Shown here: piece after piece, positions 45,154 to 53,876 of the stretch
Position numbering within the stretch: position 1 is the stretch's first letter
How the letters are laid out: every line of letters begins with the position of its first letter
The notes under the pieces: generated by a model
What the model saw: only the letters and a program-made list of their open reading frames with translations
Told to the model about the DNA's origin: nothing
Database searches by the model: none
IMG/VR virus record: IMGVR_UViG_3300027782_003601
Location: 62,001 to 126,000 of that record
Reading direction: 5' to 3' (one strand)
DNA: 64,000 nucleotides
DNA from: a virus
Made by a program: the position numbers and the translations under genes

Positions 45154-45888
45154 ATGAACTATGTAACAGAAGGCTGGCAAAAAATAAAAAAATCAATAGA
45201 AATTATTGATAAAATTTATTCATTTGATGAAACTAAAACTTTATTATTAAATGAGTATTATTATGAAAATTATTTTGGAAAAGCTAAAAATAGAACTTTA
45301 ATAAACGATAATCCAAAACTATATAAATCAATATATTATCATAGTAGTATTTTAGAAGATACTATGAAAAATCACAACAGATATAAGGGATGGTATAATT
45401 TTAAATTTAGATTAAAATTTATAGCTGAAATTGATGGTAATATAAATAAATTAAAATGCAATTGTGGAAAAACATATACATGGAATGTTTATTGTAGAAG
45501 TTGTCCTGAATATCACAAAACTTGGTTAGGTAAGAATCATACCGATGATACTAAAAAACTAATGAGAGTATCCACAATTAAGTATTTAGATAAAACTAAT
45601 GGACAACTAGCACCGAGATATAATATAAATTCAATACCAATAATAGAGGAATACGGAAAAATCAATGGATATAATTTTCAGCATGCAGAAAATGGTGGTG
45701 AATACCATATCAAAGAATTGGGTTATTTTTTAGATGGATATGATGTTGAAAAAAATGTAGTTATTGAAATAGATGAAAGGCATCATTTTGATTCAAATGG
45801 TAAATTGAAAAAAAAAGATATAAAAAGAGAGCAGGAAATAACCAAATTATTAAAATGTGATTTTATACGGATAAAATATGAAAACTGA
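45154..45888 (+). CDS. Homing endonuclease 2 (Vsr/EDxHD-type), inside fractured terminase gene
   Basis: 244 residues from the ATG at 45154 (an upstream GTG at 45145 would add three). The N-terminal half differs from endonuclease 1 and has a Cys4-like finger (CNCGKTYTWNVYCRSC, about 102-117) and a TWLGKNHTDDTKKLM motif. The nuclease core is close to that of endonuclease 1: PIIEEYGKINGYNFQHAENG, GYFLDGYDVEKNVVIEIDER, HHFDSNG, and the same ending FIRIKYEN. The two enzymes have equal length and the same final residues. The ATG of the intein C half lies inside its last codons, giving an 11-nt overlap. Confidence 0.82.
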   Translation: MNYVTEGWQKIKKSIEIIDKIYSFDETKTLLLNEYYYENYFGKAKNRTLINDNPKLYKSIYYHSSILEDTMKNHNRYKGWYNFKFRLKFIAEIDGNINKLKCNCGKTYTWNVYCRSCPEYHKTWLGKNHTDDTKKLMRVSTIKYLDKTNGQLAPRYNINSIPIIEEYGKINGYNFQHAENGGEYHIKELGYFLDGYDVEKNVVIEIDERHHFDSNGKLKKKDIKREQEITKLLKCDFIRIKYEN

Positions 45889-46222
45889 TTATATATTAAA
45901 ACTTAATACTAAATACGAAATAATGACTCCAAATGGTTATAAATCATTTGGTGGTATTCGTAAATTAATAAAAAGTGATTATTATGAAATACACTTATCA
46001 AACGGATATAAATTAAAATGTTCTATAAACCATAAATTTATAAAAGATGGCGTTGAAATAGTAATCAATGATATAAATGTTGGTGATTATATTGATGGTG
46101 ATGATAATAAAAAAGTTGTCATACAAATTAAGGAATATAAAACAAAAGATATTACATTATTTGATATTGTAGAAGTAGATGGTGGTAATATATTTAATGT
46201 TGATGGTGTAGTTTCTCATAAT
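45878..46222 (+). other. Split intein 2, long C-terminal half (IntC)
   Basis: 115 residues containing block B (KCSINHKFIKDG, TxxH-type with His52), a NVGDYI segment and the F/G blocks TLFDIVEVDGGNIFNV and VVSHN (His114, Asn115). Together with the 30-residue N half it makes a 145-residue mini-intein lacking an internal endonuclease. Confidence 0.87.
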
Positions 46223-47068
46223 TGTGATTTTGTTGGTTCTGGAGATACCGTAATAGACCCGGAATTATTAACTTGGTATAAGAACACATATGTAATGGAA
46301 CCTGTTGAAAAAGCAGGGTTTGATAGAAACCTATGGAAATGGGAATATCCAAATTACAACAAACAATATATGGTTATAGCTGACGTTGCAAGAGGAGATG
46401 CAGCCGATTATTCTACTGCACAAGTTTTAGATATTGAAGATTGTTCGCAAGTTGCCGAATATAGAGGAATGATTGATACCAAAGATTTTGGAAACTTTCT
46501 TACTGCATTAGCAACCGAATATAATAATGCACTTTTAGTAGTGGAAAATTCAAACGTAGGTTGGGCATGTATTCAACAAGTAATAGATAGAGGATATCAA
46601 AATTTATTTTATATGAGTAATGATTTAAAATATATTGATGTTGAAAGACAAATGAGTAATAGGTTTTACAGAGATGAAAGGCAAATGGTTGCAGGATTTT
46701 CAACAACAACAAAAACACGTCCTCTTATTATTTCAGCATTAGACACTTATATGAGTGAGAAAGATATTCTTATTCGTAGTGGTAGATTAATAGATGAAAT
46801 GTTTACATTTATTTGGCAAAATGGTAGAGCAGAAGCAATGAAGGGATATAATGATGACTTAATTATGGCATTAGCAATTGGATTATGGGTTCGTAATACT
46901 GCACTTCGTTTAAGACAAGAAGGAATAGATTTAACCAAAAATATGTTAAATTCTGCACACGTTGCTAAATATAGTGGAATGATTACAACAGGTCATTTAA
47001 ATAGTAATCCATATGAAATGGAAGTGGGTAACAAAGAAATAGAAAATTTAACTTGGTTACTTCGTTAA
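45878..47068 (+). CDS. terL: Terminase large subunit, C-terminal nuclease part preceded by split-intein C half
   Basis: 396 residues: residues 1-115 are the intein C half, and Cys116 is the +1 residue. The extein (CDFVGSGDTVIDPELLTWYK onward) is the RNase H-like nuclease of gp17: YMVIADVARGDAADYSTAQV with the catalytic Asp, VVENSNVGWACIQQVID, and KGYNDDLIMALAIGLWV with the conserved DD. The joined protein would read GAAQECD-CDFVGSG at the splice site. Length of the ligated terminase would be about 535 residues (254 + 281), typical for gp17-like enzymes. Confidence 0.92.
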   Translation: MKTDYILKLNTKYEIMTPNGYKSFGGIRKLIKSDYYEIHLSNGYKLKCSINHKFIKDGVEIVINDINVGDYIDGDDNKKVVIQIKEYKTKDITLFDIVEVDGGNIFNVDGVVSHNCDFVGSGDTVIDPELLTWYKNTYVMEPVEKAGFDRNLWKWEYPNYNKQYMVIADVARGDAADYSTAQVLDIEDCSQVAEYRGMIDTKDFGNFLTALATEYNNALLVVENSNVGWACIQQVIDRGYQNLFYMSNDLKYIDVERQMSNRFYRDERQMVAGFSTTTKTRPLIISALDTYMSEKDILIRSGRLIDEMFTFIWQNGRAEAMKGYNDDLIMALAIGLWVRNTALRLRQEGIDLTKNMLNSAHVAKYSGMITTGHLNSNPYEMEVGNKEIENLTWLLR

Positions 47069-47074
47069 TTTTTT

Positions 47075-47084
47075 TATATTTATA
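47075..47084 (+). promoter_or_regulatory. Putative late promoter TATATTTATA
   Basis: 17 nt before the ATG at 47102; TTG at 47053-47055 is 19 bp upstream. Confidence 0.65.
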
Positions 47085-47101
47085 TGTTGAAACTATTATA
47101 G

Positions 47102-48268
47102 ATGACAGAAGATTTAGATAAATGGTTTAAAGAAAAATGGGTAAACATCGGCAAAAAAGTTGATGGAAAACATCCACCATGCGGAACTTCTGGTGAAAAA
47201 AGTGGATACGCAAAATGTGTACCCGCTGCAAAAGCTGCCGGAATGAGTAAAAAAGAAAAAGAAAGTGCAACTCGTAGAAAAAGAGCAGCACAAAACGATG
47301 CAGGAAGAGGTGGTAAGGATAGTAAGGGACAAGGTAAAGCACCAATAAATGTTTCTACTAAACCAAAAAACGAAGAGTGGAGTGATAAATATAAAAAGAG
47401 TATAGATTGCAATAATCCAAAAGGTTTCTCTCAAAAAGCACATTGTGCAGGAAAGAAAAAAAATGAAACCATAAGTATAGAAGAAAAGTTAAATTTATTT
47501 TTAGAAAAAAATTGCCCAACAGACCCTGGTAAATGGTCTGCATCTAAATCGGCAGCAAAATCTAAATTTGATGTTTATCCATCAGCATATGCAAATGGAT
47601 GGGCAGCTAAAAACTACAAAGCAAAAGGTGGTGGCTGGAAAACTTGTAATGAGGGTGTAGAATTAAATGAAACATGTTGGGATGGATATAAACAAGTTGG
47701 AATGAAAGACAAAGATGGTAGACAAGTTCCTAATTGTGTTCCTATAAGTGAAGCAGAAAGTGCTGCACAACAAGCTGCTATTGCCATTAATATGAAGAAA
47801 AAAGGTATTAAACCTAAAAACGAAGAAGCACCAATGAATCCTGCTACAAATCAACCTGGTGGATATTGGGGAGATGAAGCAACTGAAGATATTAATTCAG
47901 ATGATGATGTAAACTATGGTTTAGTTGAACCGGAAGAATATGATGTAGAGGATGAAGATATGGCAGATTTCATTGCTTTTATGAGAGGATATGATAAAAA
48001 CCTAAATGAAGGATGTCAATGTTTAAGAGAAGCTGAATATCAGGGTAGAGAAGTTCAATTGGGTAAACCAATGCAAGGTGATGTTAAGAAATTTAAAGTA
48101 TATGTTAAAAATCCAGCAGGTAATGTTGTTAAAGTAAACTTTGGTCAAAAAGGAATGTCTATTAAAAAGAATAATCCAGATAGAAGAAGAAGTTTTAGAG
48201 CAAGAATGAATTGTGATAGTCCAGGACCTAGAGATAAAGCAAGATATTGGAGTTGTAGAGCTTGGTAA
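47102..48268 (+). CDS. DUF5872-type modular phage protein between terminase and portal
   Basis: 388 residues built of short modules. MTEDLDKWFKEKWVNIGKKV followed by GKHPPCGTSGEKSGYAKCVP is the DUF5872-type start found in many marine phages; CPTDPGKWSASKSAAKSKF and YPSAYANGWAAKNYKAKGGG, CWDGYKQVGMKDKDGRQVPN followed by CVP, and a final DRRRSFRARMNCDSPGP, ARYWSCRAW are further small Cys/Trp modules that recur across phage genomes. A long acidic stretch (about 265-300) separates them. The many Cys and Arg/Lys modules suggest small metal- or DNA-binding units. Position between terminase and portal suggests a packaging or head assembly role, but the function is unknown. Confidence 0.7.
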   Translation: MTEDLDKWFKEKWVNIGKKVDGKHPPCGTSGEKSGYAKCVPAAKAAGMSKKEKESATRRKRAAQNDAGRGGKDSKGQGKAPINVSTKPKNEEWSDKYKKSIDCNNPKGFSQKAHCAGKKKNETISIEEKLNLFLEKNCPTDPGKWSASKSAAKSKFDVYPSAYANGWAAKNYKAKGGGWKTCNEGVELNETCWDGYKQVGMKDKDGRQVPNCVPISEAESAAQQAAIAINMKKKGIKPKNEEAPMNPATNQPGGYWGDEATEDINSDDDVNYGLVEPEEYDVEDEDMADFIAFMRGYDKNLNEGCQCLREAEYQGREVQLGKPMQGDVKKFKVYVKNPAGNVVKVNFGQKGMSIKKNNPDRRRSFRARMNCDSPGPRDKARYWSCRAW

Positions 48269-48296
48269 AAAGCTTGGAAATTAAAAAAAAATTTAT

Positions 48297-48306
48297 TATC
48301 TTTATA
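48297..48306 (+). promoter_or_regulatory. Putative promoter TATCTTTATA
   Basis: Fits TAnnTTTA; 19 nt before the portal ATG at 48326, with TTG at 48274-48276, 20 bp upstream. It is intermediate between the host-type box (TATCTTTG) and the phage box. Confidence 0.55.
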
Positions 48307-48325
48307 GATACTTTACAAATTAAAA

Positions 48326-50077
48326 ATGGCAGATAAATCAGTATTAGGCAGGTTACAGAAATTATTTTCAACAAACACCATTGTTCGTAAAACGGAGAAA
48401 GGATTAAAGGTCATTGACACTGATGAGTGGCAAAATATGACCACAAATCTTGTTGACCGATTTATGAAGTTAAAAGTAACTAACTATGGAACAGGTCAGA
48501 TGGAATCATCTATGGCATACCAACAAGTTCGTATAGATTTATTTAGAGATTACGATTCAATGGATATGGACCCGATTTTATCATCGGCATTAGATATTTA
48601 CGCAGATGAATGTACTGCAAAAAATGAGCAAGGTAATGTCCTAAAGATACATCACGAAGATGATAATATCAAACAAATATTAGAAAATCTTTTTTATGAT
48701 ATTTTAAATATTGAATTTAATCTTTGGCCTTGGACTAGAAATTTAGTTAAATACGGAGATTTCTTTTTACAATTAGAAATAGCAGACGAAGAAGGTATTG
48801 GTATTGTAAATGTAATGCCATTATCTCCATACGAAGTAAGTAGAATTGAAGGGTTTGACCCGGCAAATCCACAAAGAGTAAAGTTTGCATATGCTCCATA
48901 TCAAAACCCATTGGGTGCATATGGTATGAGTCCAAAAAAAGAATTTGAAAATTACGAAATGGCACATTTACGTTTAAACTCAGATTCAAACTTTTTGCCA
49001 TATGGTAAATCTATAATTGAGGGAGGAAGGAGAGTGTGGAAACAATTAATGTTGATGGAAGATGCAATGTTAATTCACAGAGTAATGAGAGCACCTGAAA
49101 AAAGAATCTTTAAAATTGATGTAGGTAATATTCCACCAAACGAAGTGGATAATTATATGCAAAAGATTATAAATTCATCAAAGAAAGTTCCTTTTGTTGA
49201 TGAAAGAACAGGTGAATACAATTTAAAGTATAATGTTCAAAACCTTATTGAAGATTATTATATGCCAGTTCGTGGTAATGATAATGGTACATCTATTGAT
49301 ACTTTAAAAGGTTTAGAGTATAATATGATTGATGACATCAATTATTTAAAAAATAAAATGATGGCATCACTAAAAATTCCAAAAGCATATTTAGGATACG
49401 AAGAAGATACTAATGGTAAAGCAACATTAGCATCTATGGATATTCGTTTTGCTAAAACAATTGAAAGAGTTCAGAGAGTATTAATTTCAGAATTAACAAA
49501 AATTGCAATCGTTCATTTATATGCACAAGGTATTAATGATGACCGTTTGACTAATTTTACATTAGAATTAACTACTCCATCTAAAATATACGAACAAGAA
49601 CAAGTTGAATTATATACTTCAAAGGTAGCGTTAATTCAACAAATGCAACAAACAAAAATGTTCTCCAAAGAATGGATGTATGAATCTGTTATGAAGATGG
49701 CTAAAGATGAGCAAGATGAATTAACATTGGGTGTATTAGAAGATACAAAACAAGCATTCCGTTTAACATCAATTGAAACTCAGGGAACAGACCCTGCTAA
49801 ACCAACTGGTGTAGAAGGAGAACCCACAAACGTTGAAGAAGAATTAGATAGATTAAAATCAGAATTATCTGCAAATGGTGTTGGAAGACCAAAAGACCCG
49901 GTTAGATATGGACATGATGACCATCCGGAAGGTAGAGACCCATTAGGAATTAAAACTCTTAAAACAAAAGAAGGTTCTGTAAAATACAAACCAAGAAACT
50001 CATATCAAGAAATATTTAAAGATATGGATGGTAATAAAAAAACTATTTTAACAGAAGATTTGGATAAAAAATCATAA
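48326..50077 (+). CDS. Portal protein, gp20-like
   Basis: 583 residues (T4 gp20 is 524). N-terminal QVRIDLFRDYDSMDMDPILS, SALDIYADECTAKNEQGNVL, and WTRNLVKYGDFFLQLEI give the portal core; the GKSIIEGGRRVWKQLMLMED and AMLIHRVMRAPEKRIFKIDV motifs are highly characteristic of the family, as is LKNKMMASLKIPKAYLGYEE near residue 350. The C-terminal 100 residues are charged and likely disordered (DDHPEGRDPLG). It forms the dodecameric ring at the packaging vertex and nucleates head assembly. Confidence 0.93.
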   Translation: MADKSVLGRLQKLFSTNTIVRKTEKGLKVIDTDEWQNMTTNLVDRFMKLKVTNYGTGQMESSMAYQQVRIDLFRDYDSMDMDPILSSALDIYADECTAKNEQGNVLKIHHEDDNIKQILENLFYDILNIEFNLWPWTRNLVKYGDFFLQLEIADEEGIGIVNVMPLSPYEVSRIEGFDPANPQRVKFAYAPYQNPLGAYGMSPKKEFENYEMAHLRLNSDSNFLPYGKSIIEGGRRVWKQLMLMEDAMLIHRVMRAPEKRIFKIDVGNIPPNEVDNYMQKIINSSKKVPFVDERTGEYNLKYNVQNLIEDYYMPVRGNDNGTSIDTLKGLEYNMIDDINYLKNKMMASLKIPKAYLGYEEDTNGKATLASMDIRFAKTIERVQRVLISELTKIAIVHLYAQGINDDRLTNFTLELTTPSKIYEQEQVELYTSKVALIQQMQQTKMFSKEWMYESVMKMAKDEQDELTLGVLEDTKQAFRLTSIETQGTDPAKPTGVEGEPTNVEEELDRLKSELSANGVGRPKDPVRYGHDDHPEGRDPLGIKTLKTKEGSVKYKPRNSYQEIFKDMDGNKKTILTEDLDKKS

Positions 50078-50090
50078 AGTAATATAAAAC

Positions 50091-50100
50091 TATATTTATA
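50091..50100 (+). promoter_or_regulatory. Putative late promoter TATATTTATA
   Basis: Perfect box in the 44-nt gap after the portal gene, 21 nt before the ATG at 50122. Confidence 0.65.
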
Positions 50101-50121
50101 TCTGACATATTACAAAAATTA

Positions 50122-50994
50122 ATGAAAAAAATTAAGCATTCAAAATTTAAAAATACTGGATTTATATTTGAACTATTAGTAAGACAAATTACTTCTGAAA
50201 TTATGTCCACTAATAATTCGGTAGCAGAGAAGATTTTAAAAGAAAATTTTAATTCAAAAAAAGAACTTTCAAAAGAATTAAAATTATATCAGTATCTTAT
50301 CAACGAAAAATATAATTCAGAATCTAAAGCAGAACAATTTATTAATACAATTTGCGAAGCAAGAAAAAGATTAGATGAAAAAAAACTTATAAAAGAAAAA
50401 TATAATCTAATTAAACAATTAAAAGAAACTTATAATATTGATGAGTTTATCAAATCATCGGTATCCAATTATAAAACTCTTGCTTCAATTTACAAAATAT
50501 TTGAAGTAGTTAGTACCGAAGAACAATACGACCCAACGGATATTGTTAGTTCCCGTTTTACTATTGCAGAAAACATTATCAATACATCTATTCAGAACAA
50601 AGATTCAAAAATCAAAAATGCAGTATTAGAAGAATACAGAAAGCAAGATGAAGATTTAAGAGCAATTTCATATAAATTTTTAGTAGAAAATTTTAACAAA
50701 AAATATAAAAATTTAACAAATGACCAAAAAAGTTTATTGAGAGAATATATTAATAATATCAATAATACTGGTAAATTAAATGCATATGTTTCTGATGAAG
50801 TTTCTAAATTGATTGGTGGATTAAAAGAAGTTGGTGCTAAAATTACAGATAAAGTAACTAAAATTAAATTAGCAGAAACTATTTCCAATATTAGAAAGAT
50901 TAAATCAGCAAAAAGAATTAAAGAAGAACATCTTTCAGCAATGATGATGATTTATGAATTATTAGGAGAATTAAAAAATAGTTTAAATAAATAA
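50122..50994 (+). CDS. Hypothetical helical head-block protein
   Basis: 290 residues, nearly all alpha helix and rich in Lys, Glu, Asn and Ile, with basic N-terminus MKKIKHSKFKNTGFIFELLV and many heptad-like stretches (LNEYINNIN, KEVGAKITDKVTKI). GFIFELLVRQITSEIMS is a phrase I associate with conserved marine T4-like head-region proteins of unknown role. It lies between portal and protease, the place of the T4 gp67/gp68 prohead core genes, so a core or assembly chaperone function is plausible. Unclear family. Confidence 0.55.
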   Translation: MKKIKHSKFKNTGFIFELLVRQITSEIMSTNNSVAEKILKENFNSKKELSKELKLYQYLINEKYNSESKAEQFINTICEARKRLDEKKLIKEKYNLIKQLKETYNIDEFIKSSVSNYKTLASIYKIFEVVSTEEQYDPTDIVSSRFTIAENIINTSIQNKDSKIKNAVLEEYRKQDEDLRAISYKFLVENFNKKYKNLTNDQKSLLREYINNINNTGKLNAYVSDEVSKLIGGLKEVGAKITDKVTKIKLAETISNIRKIKSAKRIKEEHLSAMMMIYELLGELKNSLNK

Positions 50995-50996
50995 AA

Positions 50997-51266
50997 ATGG
51001 TAAATTATAGAATATTTAACGCAAAAGAATTTGTAGCAGCAGGTGCAGGAACATCTGGTTCTTTGGATAAAGCTTGGGGAGTAATGAGAGGTTCGGCAGT
51101 ATGTTCAGGTTCAATAACATTGGAGGGATTTGTAAATGCATCCGGTTCTAATCCAACTAGTAATCGTGCTACATTAAAATTAGAATCTTTAATTCAAGGA
51201 GAACCCATTCCATGTTATGTTAGAGATATTACAGTAACAGTAGGAACTGCTTATTTATTAGCATAA
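50997..51266 (+). CDS. Small Gly/Ser-rich protein, possible head decoration protein
   Basis: 89 residues. It is compact, beta-rich and contains two Cys (VCSGSITLEG and PCYVRDITVT), with the end VTVGTAYLLA typical of a small jelly-roll or Ig-like protein. Size and place inside the head gene block would fit a capsid decoration or plug protein, but I have no family match. Confidence 0.5.
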   Translation: MVNYRIFNAKEFVAAGAGTSGSLDKAWGVMRGSAVCSGSITLEGFVNASGSNPTSNRATLKLESLIQGEPIPCYVRDITVTVGTAYLLA

Positions 51267-51278
51267 AATTATAAAGAT

Positions 51279-52388
51279 ATGCCATCAGTCAGTAAAGCAC
51301 AGCAAAAATTTATGGGAATGGTTCATGCTGCCCAACAGGGTGATATGGAAAATCCATCACCCGAAGTTCAAAAAGCAGCAGATTCAATGTCTGATAAAGA
51401 TGCCAAAGATTTTGCATCAACAAAACATAAAGGTTTACCTGACCATGTTAAAGAATTTATTATTAGAGAAGTTAGGGGTATTAAAACAATTAGTAAAGAG
51501 TATGGTGATATTGTAGACCAAATTCAAAAACATTTGGAATTATATAAACAAACAAAAGGAACTCCTGCTGAAAAACAACATATTCAACAATTAAAACAAC
51601 TTAATGATAAAAAGAAATCATTGGCAGCTGAATTAGACCAAAAAGTTAGTGGGATGTATAAAGATGCGGAATTAAAAGTTGATGAAATAAATGTTACTGG
51701 CAATATAGATGGATATAATACTCCATATGCATTTAGTGGTAAAGATGATGAAACATCTAAAGGAAAGAAACAAGCAGATTTAACTGGATATTCAGTAGTT
51801 AAAGAATCTTTAATCAAAGAAGATATAGATACTATGTACCTTGCTATGATTGTAATGGCACAAGCAGCAATACTAGGTGGTAATATTGGTATGTTAGCCG
51901 GTAAATACGTTGATAGTAAAGGTGTATTTCCAAATATTGATGATATAAAAAGATGGTGGAAAGATAGAAAAGATGATAAAGCAGTTAAATCAATCATAGC
52001 TAAAATAAAGAGTGACCCGGAAATGATTGCATTTTTCAAAATGTCTCAAACTCAACAAAGAGGGAAATTTAGAAAATTGGTTGCTACCAAACTATCTCCG
52101 GATGAAATTCAATATTTGAATAGAATTAACAAAAGTGATTTACAAGAAAATCGTTGGGTAGCATTACGACAAGAAGAATCAACTCCAACTCAAAAAATAG
52201 GAAGAGGGATTTCAAATATAAATAAACAACTTAAAGAAATGGAACAATTTCTAAGTTGGTACGGTAAAATTAAAAATGAAAACGGAGTTTCTAATAAAAA
52301 TTTCTGGAAAAGAACAAATTCTCATATTTATAATATAAAAGAGAGGTTGTTAAAATTAGACCAACAAATTCGTAAAATATCTGAATAA
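51279..52388 (+). CDS. DUF3008-type protein with membrane-like segment
   Basis: 369 residues. The N-terminal SVSKAQQKFMGMVHAAQQGD followed by SPEVQKAADSMSDKDAKDFA is the DUF3008 signature found in many phages. Helices with charged heptads follow (ILRD..., HIQQLKQLNDKKKSLAAEL), and residues about 184-208 (DTMYLAMIVMAQAAILGGNI, GMLAG) form a hydrophobic stretch that could span or associate with membrane. The C-terminal 100 residues are helical and basic. It lies in the head operon and overlaps its successor by TAATG, so a prohead or internal head role is likely; function unknown. Confidence 0.65.
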   Translation: MPSVSKAQQKFMGMVHAAQQGDMENPSPEVQKAADSMSDKDAKDFASTKHKGLPDHVKEFIIREVRGIKTISKEYGDIVDQIQKHLELYKQTKGTPAEKQHIQQLKQLNDKKKSLAAELDQKVSGMYKDAELKVDEINVTGNIDGYNTPYAFSGKDDETSKGKKQADLTGYSVVKESLIKEDIDTMYLAMIVMAQAAILGGNIGMLAGKYVDSKGVFPNIDDIKRWWKDRKDDKAVKSIIAKIKSDPEMIAFFKMSQTQQRGKFRKLVATKLSPDEIQYLNRINKSDLQENRWVALRQEESTPTQKIGRGISNINKQLKEMEQFLSWYGKIKNENGVSNKNFWKRTNSHIYNIKERLLKLDQQIRKISE

Positions 52389-52948
52389 TGAAATTACACC
52401 AATTAAAAGAGCTTGTTAAGCAAGTTGTAAGAGAAGAGGAAGATTACCAACAACTGTTTAAACATATGTTGGATAAATCGGGTAAATCAATTCCATCTAT
52501 GTCCGATGATGAAAAAAAGAAATTCTTTAATGCAGTAGATACGGCATACAAAGCAAAATCGGAAGGTAGATTGCGAGGATATAACGAAGAACAACTTAAT
52601 GAAAAAAGTTTTAAAGCAAGTATTGGTAGACGTATTGTAGATGTGGGTGGTCAAAGTAAAGAACAATTTATTAAATATATGAAACATCGTGGATTAATTC
52701 AAGTTTTTAAAACAAAAGATTTGAAAAATTCAGATTATTTTTATGTATATGAATCTGCAAACGAAGGAACAAACGAAGAAGAAATTAAATGGAATGCAGT
52801 TGAAAACGCAATCATTAACTTTCTAAAAATGAATACAAAGATTTTAGATAAAAGAGTTAAAGATAGAGATACTGATGGTGTTAAAGGTGGTTTACAATCA
52901 ATAATTGATGGATTAACTAACGCACAACGTAGTTTAAAATTAAAGTAA
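52388..52948 (+). CDS. Head-region protein with N-terminal LKELVKQVVREE peptide
   Basis: 186 residues; not recognised. The first 20 residues (MKLHQLKELVKQVVREEEDY) form an amphipathic helix that is nearly the same as the one at the start of the protein at 53558 (LKELIKQVIREE). The rest is helical (FKHMLDKSGKSIPSMSDDEKKK, GRRIVDVGGQSKEQFIKYMK). Such a shared N-terminal peptide next to the protease gene looks like a capsid-targeting or core-binding sequence, in analogy with the T4 internal head proteins. Start and stop are both TAATG overlaps. Confidence 0.65.
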   Translation: MKLHQLKELVKQVVREEEDYQQLFKHMLDKSGKSIPSMSDDEKKKFFNAVDTAYKAKSEGRLRGYNEEQLNEKSFKASIGRRIVDVGGQSKEQFIKYMKHRGLIQVFKTKDLKNSDYFYVYESANEGTNEEEIKWNAVENAIINFLKMNTKILDKRVKDRDTDGVKGGLQSIIDGLTNAQRSLKLK

Positions 52949-53538
52949 TGAGCAAGGGATTATTGATAGAGACGCATTTGTTTGAAGCAAAAATACAAGA
53001 AGAATCTAACGGTACTTTACTTGTTAAAGGTGTTTTGCAAAGAGCAGGTGCTGAAAATCAAAATGGTAGAAGATACCCTAAAGAAATTCTTGAAAGAGAA
53101 TGTAAAAAATATCAACAACTTATTAACGAAAGAAGAGCATTGGGTGAATTAGACCATCCAGATTCTCCCGTTATTAACTTAAAGAATGTATCACATAACA
53201 TTAGAGAAATTTATTGGGAAGGTGATGATGTATGCGGAGTAGTAGAAATCCTTTCAACACCATCTGGTAACATTTTAAAAGAATTATTAAAAAACAACAT
53301 CCGTTTAGGTATTTCATCAAGAGGATTAGGTTCGGTAAAAGAATTAAAAGATGGAACTGTAATGGTAGCAGAAGATTTTGAATTAGTAGGTTGGGATTTT
53401 GTTTCAAACCCATCTACACATGGAGCATTTATGGCACCTGTAAACGAATCCAAACAATGGAAGAAGATTGCAGATGAGTGTGGTAAATGGTGTAAAGTAC
53501 AAGATTTAATGAGGGAAATTCTAATAGAATTAAATTAA
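52948..53538 (+). CDS. Prohead protease, gp21-like
   Basis: 196 residues (T4 gp21 is 212). The catalytic residues of the herpesvirus-type fold are in place: GELDHPDSP (His70) and GISSRGLGSV (Ser123 or Ser124). The strand VLQRAGAENQNGRRYPKEIL and EDFELVGWDFVSNPSTHGAF are typical of the family. It cuts scaffold, core and major capsid proteins during head maturation, usually after Glu in L-x-E-type sites. The gene lies where T4 has it, before scaffold and capsid genes. Confidence 0.93.
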   Translation: MSKGLLIETHLFEAKIQEESNGTLLVKGVLQRAGAENQNGRRYPKEILERECKKYQQLINERRALGELDHPDSPVINLKNVSHNIREIYWEGDDVCGVVEILSTPSGNILKELLKNNIRLGISSRGLGSVKELKDGTVMVAEDFELVGWDFVSNPSTHGAFMAPVNESKQWKKIADECGKWCKVQDLMREILIELN

Positions 53539-53557
53539 TAAAAAAAACAATACAAAT

Positions 53558-53872
53558 ATGAAAGTAGTAGATTTGTCACCTGGAAAAAAAATAAATACTC
53601 AACAATTAAAAGAACTTATTAAACAAGTTATTAGAGAAGAAAATTATCATAAAAAATTAGCTAAAGAATCATTAGAAGATTTGGATACAACATTGCCAGT
53701 TGGTGTTGAAAGATATTTAGATAAGATGGTATCTCAAATTAAAGGAATGAATCTTAATCGTAAAAAAGAGATTCTTGTATTAGCAAAAGTAATTGATGCT
53801 ATGGGAATGGATAAGCAAGAATTAATGAGATACATCCAACAAATTAAGAAAAAAGATATTTTAGGAAAATAA
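53558..53872 (+). CDS. Small head-region protein with LKELIKQVIREE peptide
   Basis: 104 residues. Starts MKVVDLSPGKKINTQQ, then LKELIKQVIREENYHKKLAK, matching the peptide at the start of the 52388 protein. The rest is helical and charged (LEDLDTTLPVGVERYLDKMV, VIDAMGMDKQELMRYIQQIK). No family identified. If the shared peptide targets the prohead core, this may be an internal or core protein. Confidence 0.6.
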   Translation: MKVVDLSPGKKINTQQLKELIKQVIREENYHKKLAKESLEDLDTTLPVGVERYLDKMVSQIKGMNLNRKKEILVLAKVIDAMGMDKQELMRYIQQIKKKDILGK

Positions 53873-53876
53873 TACT

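Noticed and set aside
47114-47443. Several overlapping antisense frames in the DUF5872-type gene
   Set aside because: Phe/Cys/Leu-rich products are typical shadows of Lys/Glu-rich coding DNA.
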